Notes under the pieces: generated by a model
Database searches by the model: none
Told to the model about the DNA's origin: nothing
The model's input: only the letters and a program-made list of their open reading frames with translations
Position numbers and translations under genes: made by a program
Shown: one piece after another, positions 36,701 through 49,200 of the stretch
Position numbering within the stretch: position 1 is the first letter of the stretch
Layout: every line of letters starts with the position of its first letter
Source of the DNA: Phoenix dactylifera
Taxonomy: Eukaryota; Streptophyta; Magnoliopsida; Arecales; Arecaceae
Assembly (NCBI RefSeq): GCF_009389715.1
Contig: NW_024067666.1
Span: forward strand, 2,025,001 to 2,089,000
DNA: 64,000 bases
Reading direction: 5' to 3'

Positions 36701-38803
36701 AGCTTCAAATCATTGAGAGAGTGTGTGTATTGTGGTTGTTGTGGAAGTCTTAGAATGAAGCGATATTTGTTATTTGTCAAACTAGCTAGGTATTGTAGTT
36801 CCTAAATTCTGATTCTTTTTTTCATCATGACTTTGATTTTCCAGTATCTGCTAAATAATATTGATCCAATATATGAGAAATTACTTTAGAATCAGGATGA
36901 ATGTCTACTTTAGCAATATGCTACTTGCCTATTTTATTGCCTCATTGAAGGTCAATAATCTCTGTGGTACCAAATAGGTGTGACTGCTTGGACCTCCACA
37001 AACAACAGATTCCTTATATGGAGGGATGGTCTTGGCAAAAATTCTTGGTAAGGAGGAGGCACATTTTGATAGAAAGGGATGAAGATCACTCTGACACGTT
37101 GATTATTCTTCAACATCCTCCTGTTTATACATTGGGTACTAGCAGTTCGGAGAAATACCTGAATTTTGATATACAAAATTCTCCCTATGATATTTACCGG
37201 ACTGAACGGGGTGGAGAAGTCACCTATCATGGCCCTGGACAGGTATTTCTTCTATTTTAATATGCTCATAATAGTTTGTTGTGGGTTTAATTTCTGCAGT
37301 CTATAAAATTACTGTTTGTGGACAAATGTTTCATTTGAACTTTCTTTTTTTTTCTGTCTGTAAATTTCAGCTGTTTTGGTTCTTGATGTTGGTTTACTTT
37401 CTCTGCTTCAGGCTTTAAACTGACTATAAACGAGAGTAAATGGACTCATTAGCCATGTTTAATTCTACATTTTATCTTTATAGTGCATTAACAATAAATA
37501 GATGCCCAGTTCCTCTATTAGTGATACCAAATATAATTCATCAACTTATGGCCGCGAGTTTTGTGAGATCTGGGATCATTTGTTGTTTCAACTAAACCAT
37601 AAACTTGTAGTCTAGGTCACCTATTTCATATATTTCTTCGCGAAGCATTTTAGTAAAATAAGCTTTCCTTTTGGGAAGTTAAAAATAAAAAGCCTGTGGA
37701 TCACTTACCTATGCCATTATAAGAGGATGTTTCTATCTATTTGAGTTTTCCATTATTTGCCTTCCTTGCAAGATAAATAGTTGAAAACTATCTTGTTATT
37801 CTGATCGTGGAAAAGTGGACATAGCTTGCCAGAGATATACGTTTGTATATACACGCAGAAAGATCTTGAAGTTAATTAGAAATGATTTTGGAATTGTGTC
37901 ATGACTGCTTGCTGATATTATCTTCTTCATTGTATTTTTGGAGTTCCCTTCTTACAGTTTGTCTGCTGTCTTTCTTTTTAGCTTGTTATGTACCCTATTC
38001 TCAATTTGCGGTATCACAAAATGGATCTGCATTGGTACCTTAGGTCACTTGAAGAAGTGATAATCCGGGTCCTTTTATCTACTTTCTCTGTCAAGGCATC
38101 CAGACTTGAGGGTTTCACTGGAGTTTGGGTTGGTATGTCCCTGCTTTCTTATACTGATTAGCTTCTTCCTTGTGGCATAAATGGGTCCTTGAATGTGCCC
38201 ATCTTTGCATGCATGCATGCCATCCCTAGGATAGGTGGAGCTGTTCAGGTACAAGTACACACTCATGCTAACTGATAAGAGAAAAGAAAAAGGGAAATTT
38301 GTTAAGAGTTACATATATTTATAGCTCGCTGCATCAGAATAAGATAATGAATCACCATAATATTGCTATCCTAGACTTTATTATTTGCTATCCTAGACAT
38401 TTTCCCCTCTAGACCAACTGCGAATATAATAATGCCAAGCACAATGTAGTAATTCTGTAAATTGCTGCTAACAGTTTTCTAGATTTACCTTATTTGTTCG
38501 GCTCTGGATTTTCTAGGAAATCACAAGGTTGCTGCAATTGGAATTCGGGTTTCTAAGTGGGTAACATATCATGGTTTGGCATTGAATGTTACGGCAGATT
38601 TAGCTCCCTTTCGGCACATTGTTCCCTGTGGCATACGGGACCGTGAGGTTGGTAATCTAAAGGAGCTGTTGGGGACAACTGAAGATGCTAATTTAATGGA
38701 TGTCGCTCATAAATCCTTGATTGAAGAATTCTCTGAAGTTTTCCAGCTTTCTCTTGATTACAGATTAATCTCTGAATTGGACCTTCCTGAGGGAAGGTCA
38801 TGA
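33735..38803 (+). CDS. LIP2P: Lipoyl(octanoyl) transferase, plastid type, 4 exons, intact
   Basis: This LipB-family enzyme transfers octanoyl from acyl carrier protein to lipoyl domains, the first step of protein lipoylation (for example plastidial pyruvate dehydrogenase E2). Exons: 33735-33901, 36978-37242, 37982-38132, 38517-38803 (TGA). Lengths 167+265+151+287 sum to 870 nt, giving 289 residues. Exon 1 is a roughly 55-residue Ser/Arg/His-rich leader fitting a transit peptide; the join to exon 2 gives [10 protein letters not shown], matching the start of the conserved part of plant LIP2p. Family motifs: [28 protein letters not shown] (conserved His), [19 protein letters not shown] (catalytic-site Lys) and HIVPCGI (active Cys). 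All introns are GT-AG; intron 1 is about 3.1 kb. Exon 1 is the least certain part because it rests on phase and a short motif match. Confidence 0.92.
33902..36977 (+). other. LIP2p intron 1
   Basis: This long intron holds a GTAC-rich repeat at about 35420-35590 (GGTATGGGTACA, CCATACCAATACATGGTACA) related to the segments near 2857 and 8500. At about 35650-36560 there is a moderately GC-rich region with short open frames that may be a degraded transposon, though no domain is recognisable. Confidence 0.5.
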
Positions 38804-39778
38804 AGTTTGTTTGCAGGGGTGTCATTCTTCTGAAAAAGCACTCATCGCTGATTTATCACTGAGAAACATCAGATTGTACATACGCACTTGGCATGGTGGA
38901 AACCATAGTCGCTATTCACAAATCGTTAGGAGCATGTTTTGTTGCTATATCCGGCAGCCTCATTCCATAGTCGCTCTTCTGAAAATGCAAGGATGTATAT
39001 TTTTGTGGCAAGCTCGATAGTTGTTTTATTTTTCCTTTTTTTTTTTGGCCTACAGACATTTATTCTGGCTTTTTTTTCATTTATTAAAAATGCCCGCTAA
39101 AACTCCAGCTACCCAAAACATTTAAGGATTGGTGATTGCAGGTTTTGCATATAATCACCATTTACACGGAGTACTGTGAGGAAAGCTGTATATGTAATGA
39201 GTTGTATGTTATCAATTTATTGATTAAAACATATTACTACTCATAAGTTTTTTTATATCATGAATAAGCTGTATTTGCATAACCAAACATTTAAATCACA
39301 ATTATTTTTCTAAAATATTAAATTGTTGTAGTGAGACCTTTGGTTGGTTTAAAGCGGAGCTGAAAGGTGGACGGGAAGGACAGAGACGACGAAATACGAC
39401 AGAAGTTGAACATTATAAGCAAACCCCATATTTCAAACATCCAAAACTCGTCTCCAAAATATTTTGCTTTTTTCACCAAAAAAACCATGCTGTGAGTTAT
39501 TAAAAAAGATTTAATATAGATTCAAGAATGTAGTTATCGTCCCATGAAGATTATGAATCAGTTTTTTTTATTATTGTTTATGAATCAGTGTTTCATAGCT
39601 GAAGATTTTCAAAAGGCTGGTGTTCCTTACTGATTGCTTTCTACCTCATGAGGTGCGGGAGTCTCATCCTCACAAGGGCAAGGCTATTTTTGTAACTTTC
39701 CGTTTGGTTCATCCTTTGGCAAGCAGCGACTTATCATCCGGTGGGATTGGAACAGAGTTTCCCTGCCTCTCTGATACG
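38804..39778. other. Intergenic between LIP2p and the DYW gene
   Basis: This contains the LIP2p 3' UTR and then AT-rich sequence. The frame at 39620 begins without ATG upstream of the DYW gene. No other feature was recognised. Confidence 0.45.
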
Positions 39779-40744
39779 ATGACCTCAACTGCTGCCACAG
39801 CCACTCTGTTGAACTCCCTTTTCCCGGCCAAGATGGTCAGTTCAGAAGAACACCCATTTGGTCGCTCTTATCCCTCAAAGAATGCCGGATTTTATCCAAA
39901 TTGCTTCCCTCGTAACAAGAAGATGGCACCTCTAACTCTAAGAGAACCCAAGCTCCCAGTTGCCACCTCCGATGCAAGCACTGTAGCTAGATATTCTTCA
40001 CAGATGGCATCCCAATCACAAGGCGCAGACAGTCTAAATAATATTCTAGAAAGTTTATGCAAGGAAGGAAGAATTGAAGCAGCCTTTCAAATGGCAGACC
40101 AAATGGCCACACAGGGAGCTTCAGCACAACCTGCGAACCTCGTTCTTTTACTCCAAGCTTGTATCGAGTCCCGCTCGTTGGCTTCAGTGAGGAGAGCCCA
40201 CCAGATTATAATGAGGAGGTCCCCATCTATATGCAGTTCACCAATCCTTCACAATTTGGCCTCTGTGTATTGTAAGCTCGGAAGCACCAAAGAAGCTCAC
40301 CAACTGTTAAACAAAATGCTCGAACACGGACACCGGGGCTCTTCGAAGGCTCCTTCCGGTCTGAAATTTATGGAGAGAGGGGTCAGCAACGGTGGTTGGA
40401 ACGCGAAAAGGAGAGAGGCATTTGAGAAGGTGAGGGAGCTGCATAAGGAGATGAGGGCGGCAGGCTACGTGCCGGACACAAGGTACGTGCTCCATGACAT
40501 TGATGAGGAGGCGAAGGAGAAGGCGCTGATGTATCACAGCGAGAGGCTGGCCATTGGTTACGGGCTTATAAGCACGCCGCCAGGGACCACCCTGAGGATC
40601 ATGAAGAACCTCAGGATCTGTGGTGACTGCCACAATGCCATCAAGATCATGTCCAAGGTTGTGGAGCGGGAGATCATTGTTAGGGACAACAAGCGGTTCC
40701 ACCACTTCAAGGATGGGGTATGTTCTTGTAGAGATTATTGGTGA
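39779..40744 (+). CDS. Short DYW-domain protein, DYW1-like, organelle RNA editing
   Basis: This single-exon gene encodes 321 residues. The ATG at 39779 was chosen because the open frame upstream (from 39620) has no ATG. Residues 1 to about 45 are Ser/Arg/Pro-rich and fit an organelle-targeting peptide. Residues about 80-190 ([52 protein letters not shown]) look like two or three helical-hairpin PPR-like repeats. The C-terminal part (about 220-321) is a complete DYW cytidine deaminase-like domain: [20 protein letters not shown] (zinc His and catalytic Glu), [10 protein letters not shown] (zinc Cys pair), [15 protein letters not shown] at the end. A standard PPR tract with E domains is absent, so target choice would need a partner, as for Arabidopsis DYW1. 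Position directly after LIP2p supports DYW1 orthology but does not prove it. Confidence 0.85.
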   Translation: MTSTAATATLLNSLFPAKMVSSEEHPFGRSYPSKNAGFYPNCFPRNKKMAPLTLREPKLPVATSDASTVARYSSQMASQSQGADSLNNILESLCKEGRIEAAFQMADQMATQGASAQPANLVLLLQACIESRSLASVRRAHQIIMRRSPSICSSPILHNLASVYCKLGSTKEAHQLLNKMLEHGHRGSSKAPSGLKFMERGVSNGGWNAKRREAFEKVRELHKEMRAAGYVPDTRYVLHDIDEEAKEKALMYHSERLAIGYGLISTPPGTTLRIMKNLRICGDCHNAIKIMSKVVEREIIVRDNKRFHHFKDGVCSCRDYW

Positions 40745-41435
40745 GAGATTTGTACGAAAACTGTTCTGTATTGGTTAAAAGTTCTTTAGGTAGGTTCTCA
40801 GGAGTGTAGTTATAACAACGCTATTGTTATGCTGCATCGGTCATGAGTACATCAGCTGTTGAACTCTTGAGGTTATGTGTTCATTGTGATCAGTCAGTGA
40901 TTCAACAACTAAAAATTTTGAAAAATTCTTTTTGTAATAATGCCATTCTAGCATATCGTAAACCTTTTCAGAGTCTAATTTCAGTAGGATTCTTTATTGG
41001 CAACACAATTACAGAGCACGCTAAGCTTACAGAGAACAACAAAAACTGCAGTCTTACTTCATTAATCTATTGCAGAAACGTTTCAAACAGCAAGCAGACC
41101 GGAGACCTTAACAGAAGCGTCGACTTATGTCGACATGTTTCTTTATTCTTGTTAAAGACCAGAGGTTTATTAAGCATTGCTATAACTTTTATTGTAGCAA
41201 TGCCAATTACTTCTAAATACACTGCAGTTTCCTTCAGCCTCCCTTCTAACCATTTGCATCCTTTATTCTTCCATCATATCATCATGCAATTCCACAACCA
41301 GTTGCTCCCATCCTTGGAATCAGGCACTAGTTTTATCTGCATGTCATCATCGAAGAGCAATTGTAACCAATGATTTGAAGTGATTCCTCAAAACTGAGGT
41401 CGGATATAAAGCAATAAACGAAAGCAAGAAAGTTT
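40745..41435. other. Intergenic, 3' flanks of converging genes
   Basis: Between the DYW stop (+) and the stop of the small Cys-rich gene (-). An open frame of 176 codons (40843-41373, +) shows no recognisable domain or biased composition and I do not call it. Confidence 0.4.
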
Positions 41436-41636
41436 TTATCGGATTAAGTAGCAATTCATCTCACTTTCGTTCGAGCTAGTGGCAGGTGAGGTCTTGGAGG
41501 GCATCGGAACTCCCGGCCATGGTCGACACATGCAGTGCTTTCCTTTCTCGATGCTACTGTAAACAGAGGCAGCATGCTGCCCACAACCACCCCAGGTAAC
41601 GTTCCCACACTGCTTGCAGTCCACCTTAAAGCACAT
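41436..41636 (-). CDS. Small conserved Cys-rich plant protein of unknown function
   Basis: A 66-residue protein from ATG at 41636. The first two thirds contain KVDCKQCGNVTWGGCGQH, a short spacer (SVYSSIEKG), and KHCMCRPWPGVP. The spacing CxxC...C...CxC, with a conserved WGGCGxH and CxPWPG, matches a widespread family of uncharacterised plant small proteins of about 60-80 residues that I recognise by pattern only. It may be a zinc-ribbon-like fold; this is inference. The Ser/Thr-rich C-terminal tail is not conserved. No signal peptide is apparent, so it is probably intracellular. The start could be preceded by another exon, since an acceptor-like AG occurs just upstream. A CT-rich leader lies at 41650-41760. 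Confidence 0.65.
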   Translation of the reverse strand: MCFKVDCKQCGNVTWGGCGQHAASVYSSIEKGKHCMCRPWPGVPMPSKTSPATSSNESEMNCYLIR

Positions 41637-41833
41637 CCTTTCTCTTTTATTTGCAGGAGGATTACTACTTCCTCTCGTTATGGTTGATAGGCTACAACTT
41701 CTAGGGTTGGTTGAGCTCTCTCTCTCTCTTTCTCGCCACTATTTGAAGTTCCTTCACCTCTTTGGTTTTAGCACCCACAGCCTGTCTCAATACATTTGGT
41801 GTTAGTAGCCGCATTGTGAGGGCTTCCGGCAAA

Positions 41834-44116
41834 CACTATGCCCAAAATAGTCACGATATATTGGCTTCTTGCATTGGAAAAAAAAATTCAAAATATGGGT
41901 AAGATTTCCGATAAGATTGTGGGCACACAAAGGGAAGTCGTATCTTTTTCGTTCAGTCGAGGACCCCCGCACGCACGCGTGCAAGCACCACACGTGCATG
42001 CGTCCGAGAGAACCTTAAAAACTAGTGGAACTTCTGATGTTTTTTAAGTCAACGATGGTTACAAGCATTGCAAAATTAAATTCTAATGCTTTTGAAAATA
42101 TCGACGAAGCGGCAAACGTAGAGAAAAAAATTACAATGCTTTACGTTTACGTCGTTAAGTTAAAGATTCTTCTAGATGTAGTTGACCGATGTTTTTTAAA
42201 AACGCCGTGAGATCCAAAACATGCAGGTCTGCCATGTGGCTGGTTTTTAATGTCATTTATAAGCGTTGCTAAGTCACGATGCTAGTTTGAATCGCTAGGT
42301 GATGGCGCTTGTTTGCATTGTTAAGTGACAATGCATTAAAGCATCGTTAAGTTGCGACTTTGACAACGTTTTTAAACATTATTAAAATAGCTTTTGATGA
42401 CGATTTAAAGCATTACTAAGCCATACATATTTTTAAAAAAAATTAAAAAGAAAGAAAATCTGTACATATATATAAAACTACATACATAGAAAATGGTAAT
42501 TTACAAATCATAATTCCATAACAAAAGGAACAAAACTTGCATAAACGCTAAAACTTGCATAAACACTAGTATCATATATGAAAATGACAAATATTTATAT
42601 TGTCAAACTTATTGAACATCTATTACAACTCAAAGAACTAAAAAGACAAAAATATACATTAGATATAAAAACTTCAAAAAAAAAGAAGTCAAGCTATAAG
42701 GGCTATCAGTGGTCGATGGCATCGTCATCATCATCTTTACAACTACTACAACTTCTGGAAACATCGAAAACCTATAAGAAAAAAATAAAAATTTTAGATG
42801 TTGAGTATACGAAAATCACAATATAACGTAAATCATTAACCTTATACAAAAATATACATAATAATTATATAAAATATACAAATAGATATAATTATTTACT
42901 TGAGGTGGGACAAACCTCTGCAACAAAGATATAATCTGATCAAACTGAGCTCTCATGGCATGCATCTCTATCTCATAGCTCTGCTTCAAGTATTGTATCT
43001 CTATCTGATGGTTCTGTCTCATATTTTCTATTTCTACCTCCAGCCTACAAATATCTACACTACTACCACTCTATCTAGTATCTCGAGTATATTTGCTCAT
43101 TGCAGACAATTGAGTGGGGGTGACTCCAACCTCATAATCCCTTACTTGACCATAATGCTCCGGTTTCATAAGTTCGGTAAACATCTAGGATTCGACGTGA
43201 CTGGTCTCCATAGATGACGACGACTCGCCAACACGCTCTACAATAAAAAAATGCAGCCCTATCCTATATTTTAAGAAATAAGTTACATATTAATGATAGA
43301 AAAAATAAAACTACAAATCATTGCACAAATCTATTATCAAAAAATATACGATAATATCTTTAGACTCCTCTCGAACAAAGCTATCATCTCAGTAGGTATG
43401 AGTCATCCCGTAGAACTCTACCTCACTCGACTCACTTCTATGTTCTTCCATCTATAAAAAATAGTATATGTTACATGATATATGGTCCATGATGCATAAT
43501 ATATAATACAAGATACATACTTCAATATGAAGATTAAATTTTCAATTTGAAGTAAAGAAGTCCAAACGTTTAAATAAGACTCATAAATATTATGATACAT
43601 AATACACGATACATGATATACGATATATGCTAAAACAAATCATTAAGAAGCATAAGAGGAGGAGGTGGAGGTCAACAAGACAAGCAAAGGAGCTCGGGGA
43701 AGCAGGAAGAAGAGGAGGACAACGAAGGATCTCAAGATAGAAGGAGGACGAGGCCAACATATTTGGTGGAGGTCAGAAGAGAAGGTGGAGAAGGAGGTTG
43801 ACGAGACAAGTGGAGGAGCTCGGGGGAGGGGAAGGTGCTGGAGGAGCCGTTTTGGCATCCGACGACACTTAATAGCGCCGTCTTGTTTGCAACATTTAAC
43901 GACACTAATGAGCAACGTTTTATTAAAGCAATCCGATGATGCTAGCCAGAAAAGCATTGTGAGAGGCTAATTTAAAGTTCTCAACGTCTATAACCATCAT
44001 TAATCTTCGACGCTTATAAATAGCATCAAGAGGTTTTGATGCGCTTGAGGAGCTGTTGACGCTTTCTCCTAGCGTCAGCAACTTAGAGCTGACATTCACT
44101 CTTTTTTTCTGTAGTG
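41834..44116. mobile_element. CACTA (En/Spm-type) transposon, degenerate, about 2.3 kb
   Basis: The right end reads CTTTTTTTCTGTAGTG, the inverse complement of a CACTACAGAAAAAAAG terminus. The best left end is CACTATGCCCAAAATAG at 41834. Both are flanked by AAA (41831-41833 and 44117-44119), fitting a 3-bp target duplication. Subterminal zones at 42040-42420 and 43860-44090 are full of short repeated GCATTGTTAAGT/AGCGTC/GACGCT words, typical of CACTA elements. The left terminus is less certain than the right. The element lies in the upstream region of the small Cys-rich gene. Confidence 0.6.
42880..43240 (-). pseudogene. Remnant of a CACTA-associated coiled-coil protein
   Basis: On the minus strand, within the CACTA element, broken frames give ELMKPEHYGQVRDYEVGVTPTQL, followed by NHQIEIQYLKQSYEIEMHAM and FDQIISLLQRFVPP. 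This order (VRGxGxGVTPTxL-like motif, charged coiled coil, terminal I/L-rich end) is seen in plant transposase_24/TNPA-like proteins encoded by CACTA elements. An in-frame stop near 43185 shows that it is dead. Confidence 0.5.
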
Positions 44117-44119
44117 AAA

Positions 44120-44264
44120 GGATACCATGGAATTAGGTTAAGACAACATGTGCTATACCATACACCAAGGCTAAACAACCTCTATTTCACGGCCCATTAT
44201 GTTGTCATATTAAGGCAGAGCTTGGTTCGGAAATAAGTAAATAAGAATAAGAACGGTAAAGTAA

Positions 44265-44317
<53 letters not shown>

Positions 44318-46288
44318 GACATGAGTCAGTAGCTTGACTTTCAAATAGCAAACAAACATCTTTTTGGAACAATTTTTGAATGATGATTTCTGTTGATAAA
44401 AAAAATAATAAGTATAAAAATGTCTTTATACTAAGAAATAGTTTATGATAATTTTTCCATGTAACAGTTATGCAAGCAAGTTTGATGGGCATAACTATTT
44501 TTTGGCTGTCTTCTTTCCAAATGCCATTTGGTAAGCATAAAGCTTATTCCAAATCTTATGTCTACTTTATTCATTAATGTTCATGTATACTAAATAACAT
44601 TAATAATATGTGGCATGTTTACAAATATGGGCATTGCTTTTGTGGTTGCTATAATGCATCTCGACCATTAAGCTGGACAGCCAGCCCATGCTCATGATAG
44701 AATCAACACTAACAGAGCCCAAATATGTAGATTGGCAAGAAAATATTAGAAGATGTGCACACCTGCTTTTCATAATGGGCATGAATGTAGTTTAATCTCC
44801 AGAAACAATGTCAAATTCTGCGCCTTTGACTAATTACCAGTAGTGCAAGCTATGTATTATTAAATAAGAGTTGGAATCAGAAGGCTTCTCCCTTTGGCAA
44901 AACAGGGGTTAGGACATCCTGTGTGCGTGTATTATATTCCCCACCCTAGACCCATCCTAACCAGGACCGAGCCTAGGCCCATAAGCAGATTGAACTGTTG
45001 CTTGTGGGATCAGGCCTCAATATAATCAACTCCCACCCATTGACAAAAACAGTTGGTGTGAAATTGTGAAGACCCTGAGTGTGTATTTAATCCAACATCA
45101 GCTATACTAGATTTTGGATATCTATAAAAAGTCAAGAAACCTAAATAACATTTTTCAGCTATAAGTAAGATTCTGAATTATTACAAATGATATCAATGCA
45201 AAGCAGACCTAACACAATATGTTTAGGTTGACAATATTTTGATCATGATATTTGTGATTAAATTTCTAATACTTATAATTAGATTTGAATTGATTGTGAC
45301 TTTTAGCCTGACGAGAATGCCAAAACTTAAATAGAAGTATGTAAAAATCTGTACTGTCTAATCCTACAACAGCTATGCACTAAATAAATCTTGGATACCT
45401 ATATAGGACTAAAAAATCCGAATAACATCTTCTAGCTAGTTTTTTTTTAATAAGATCCTAGATCATTACCAAAATAGCACAATATCTATTTCCTGCCAAC
45501 GTGTAACCTCGAAGAAAAAGAATCTTCACCATTGTGAAATAGAGTTACAAACAGACTAAGTTGCGTAGAAAGAGATGGGGCTAGGCTTAGTAACAGCTTG
45601 CCTAGCTAGAAAATGTGCCTAGCTCATAAATAAGCCTAGAACAATGTAGAACAGTGCAAAATTGAAAAGCTACACTCGGCTCAACAATAAGTTCCTCAAA
45701 GCTGAATTCAAATGATAAATACACCAAGCTTTGAACAACATCAAACTGGGCTCGAGCTAACTTGAGCTCAGGTACCCCTTATAGCCAACAAAGCCTGAGC
45801 AGACAAGTAATCAACTTAGCTTGCTTGCACCCCTAATGTTAAAACATGGTCTACTTGAAACAATTCAGCATACAGCTGTGTGAATAAAAGGTGTACCTCA
45901 ATAGAATCAACACATCGACACAAATATTCAATAAATTTCTCTAATTGTTTCATCCTTTGAACATTATAGATGTATCTGCCATCATTGAGAAAAAAACACT
46001 GTTTCTATATTTTATAGCAAATTAATGCATCAGACAAAAATAAAATGATAATAGAAGTCAACCTTACAGTTATGCACAAGAAGCTAGAAAAGCAAGCTCT
46101 AAGAAACATTACAAAGTAAACCCACAATCAGCAAATAGCAGGCTAACAGAATAGCAGCATATCAAACCTCCTACTGGAACAAAACAAGTTCAGAGCAATC
46201 AAGTGACAGGAATCAAATATTGCGCTAGTGTTAAGTCAGACAGTAAAGGCCGATAAATAAGACAAGCATATAAATACTTTGACGAAGT
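44120..46288. other. Intergenic between the CACTA element and NASP
   Basis: No gene recognised. The segment at 45590-45840 (TAGGCTTAGTAACAGCTTGCC, GGCTCGAGCTAACTTGAGCTC) may be an old transposon end similar in wording to 440-660. Confidence 0.35.
44262..44314. repeat. AT dinucleotide microsatellite
   Basis: About 25 uninterrupted AT units. The Ile/Tyr-rich minus-strand frame across it is spurious. Confidence 0.9.
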
Positions 46289-49200
46289 CTAAGAATCTTG
46301 GGCTATGGAATTTATAACCTCTGAAGGGCTGCTATCAGCTTTTTCTGACGATGAATCAAGCATAGGCTTCTTAGGAGATGGCTCTGCACTGACTGAGCTT
46401 ATAGTAGCCCGCTTTATGCCTCTCCCCACAACGCCCAGGTGTGTGACACCACGATTCATTGCAGCAGTAGAAATAGATGGCGAATCAAAACCAACACCAG
46501 TACCCATCTGTGAAGAGCTAAAAAATAAAGATCTCGCAGCACTCTCTGGCTGGTTATTCTCACCAGACGTTGACTTGGAAGCAAACACTTTCAAAACTTC
46601 AGACACAACAGAGCTTGGATTTGACTTGATTTGCTGCAGGTCTTCAAGCTGCATTCCAAACGGTAAAAACTTAATTTCTTTCACTACCAAGATTATATTC
46701 TGTCTACAGGTAACCTTTTGTTAGAAGCTATCGAGAACAGGATTGTTCCAGAGCTCTGATTCATATGTTTAAGTGTAGCCAAAAAGGAATATATATATAA
46801 ATATATATAAAAGTCACGCCTCTAAAATATATGAGCAGTCATATTGAGACTTGTGTTATTTACTTAATATCAAATATAGTTTTTAAAATGGTAAATAATT
46901 TAACCTGCATAATTCCAGCTACCTTCTTTTCAAGCTCAGTCACAATGCCACCAAGAAAATCCATCTCTTCCTCCAAATTAGACCATCTGGAACTGGTTCC
47001 ACTGGCGCAATTGCCACTTTTATCTACATCGGACATAGAATCCCCATTGGCTGCTGCAGAATCTGTTGACTTCATTGCATTTTCCTTGAGTCTTTGTCCA
47101 CGGGATTTACACAAGGAGATAGCCTTTTCACAATAGGGAATAGCCTCTTCAATCTTTGACCCGATCTCCAACACCAAACATATCCTAAAATTTCTATATT
47201 CAAGTTAAGTAAGCTTAAGAAAATAAAAGCATTATGACAAAATTTGAAATTTTTAAGTTCTCATTCCAGAAAATGGTCTTGTAACTAGCAGTAAGCAACA
47301 TGTTCAATTTGATAAAGATACAATTCAACGATTCGTCGATTATCTGGCTCAACCAGACGTTCCAGAATGGATAAAGCTTTCTGATAGTCTCAATATCCTC
47401 TGCAATTTAAACAAAAGAAGTTATTAGTTCAATATAATTTCTGACAGCTGCTAATATGCATAATCAAAAGCTAACCTCTCTCCATAGACACCTCTCCTAG
47501 AGCAGCCATGATATTTACTTTCTCCAGAGAGTCTTCTGGGCGCTTCTCAACAATCGCTCTAGCAACATCTAACATTTTCCATGCCAGATCTAAATCAGAG
47601 TCATCTTCATCTGCTTCTGCCGAATCCTCACCATCTCCTTCACTTCCCTCGTTACCATCTTCCTGATCCTTGTCACTACCATCTTTCAGGGAAACATGAT
47701 ACGAGAAGTCATGATATTGTTAACACTAGAATAAGGAATTGCATATGTCTATGTGCAATAAACTACAGAAACTGCAAGTATATCATCAAGATACCAACAT
47801 GCTTTTAAAGGAAAAAAACACATGCTGACAACTTCAAATTATATAGATAGATTATATCAGAATGAAGGGGAGAACAAAAAAAATCTGGAAAAAGTTATTG
47901 TGCAAGGCTTGTGAGGACATTCAAATAATTGCAATGTGGATAACAGTGAATTTTTCCCAGTCAGCAAAAGCACTTCATAGAGATAGTGATTGGAATTTTA
48001 GAGCTCCATGAGAAGCATCAAATTCTGTACTTTGTGAATTTATTTAATGATTCTACCAATGGCAATTAGAAAAATAAATCTTTAAAAAAGTAGACATTAT
48101 CATTTGAGACTTGAGAAGAACAGAAAAGGTAGATCCTTCTGACCAAAATTTCAGTTCCCATTTCATTTCATCCTAATATTGACGATAATGAAACCTAATT
48201 TTCAAGCATACCATGAGTACCAAAAGATCAAGATAGAAAGAGAAAAGAACTTCTTATTTATTGAGATTTTCTATGAGACAGCTCCTCCACAATCAACAAA
48301 CTTAATATAGATGATAGGTGCCCTCATAGGCCATTATCACTAACATCTGTTTCCTTGTCCCTCAGAAAGATTCCCTTTCCCCTTTTCCTGGTGGAGATGT
48401 TGGTGGTCAAAGCCCTTCACAAGATTACTAAGAAACATCTATAACTGGGAATTCAAAAAATGTAAATAGTTGGCCAGCTAAAGGGGTCAGAAACTTTTCA
48501 CACATGCACTGCCTACTTCTTAACTATATCAATTAGGGTTATCAAATGTTTATCAATTTGATGTTCTACCTACTTCCCAAGTCTGTAAACTAGGTCACTC
48601 ATCCCATATGATGATAAACTTGTTTCCCTTCTCATCGTTCTTTTGTAGTGTACATCCAAATAACAATTTTCATGATAAAGGTTAATCCAAGATCACATAT
48701 GAAGTATTGGATCATTTACAAAGGTAGTGTTTGGACACTTGCAACTGGGTCTAAGTGAACCCATTTGCAAGAAGTGGCTTTTTTCCGCTGTTTGGGTGGG
48801 TGTAAAGTGGTGGGGCCCATGTATTTGGAGCTACAATAGGGCCTCACTTGCTGCAAGAGGTCGTACGGCTGGTGTCATAGGACAACGATGCAGCAAGTGG
48901 CTTCCATGCATTAAAGGCTTCATTGCGCATCAGTTGGGTTTTACTCCATGTTACCATCCCCTCTAGTGGGGACCCTCTCTCCCTATTTTCTCTCACGCTG
49001 GTCCAGCAGTCTAGCTTCCTTCAACCACCATCCCCATCCTCAGAGCTTCATCGACCCCCTTCTACTACTCAAGGTTTGCTTCCTTATCCTCTCATCCCCT
49101 TTGCGCATCCCTCTTCTCCTCCATGCCTCTCTCCTTATCCTTCTCTCGCCCTCTGGCTCTCCCTCCTCTCCTCCGGCCAAGCCTCTGTAGTACTTCTCCT

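Noticed and set aside
40843..41373. 176-codon plus-strand ORF after the DYW gene
   Set aside because: No recognisable domain, targeting signal or biased codon pattern; it lies in the expected 3' flank.
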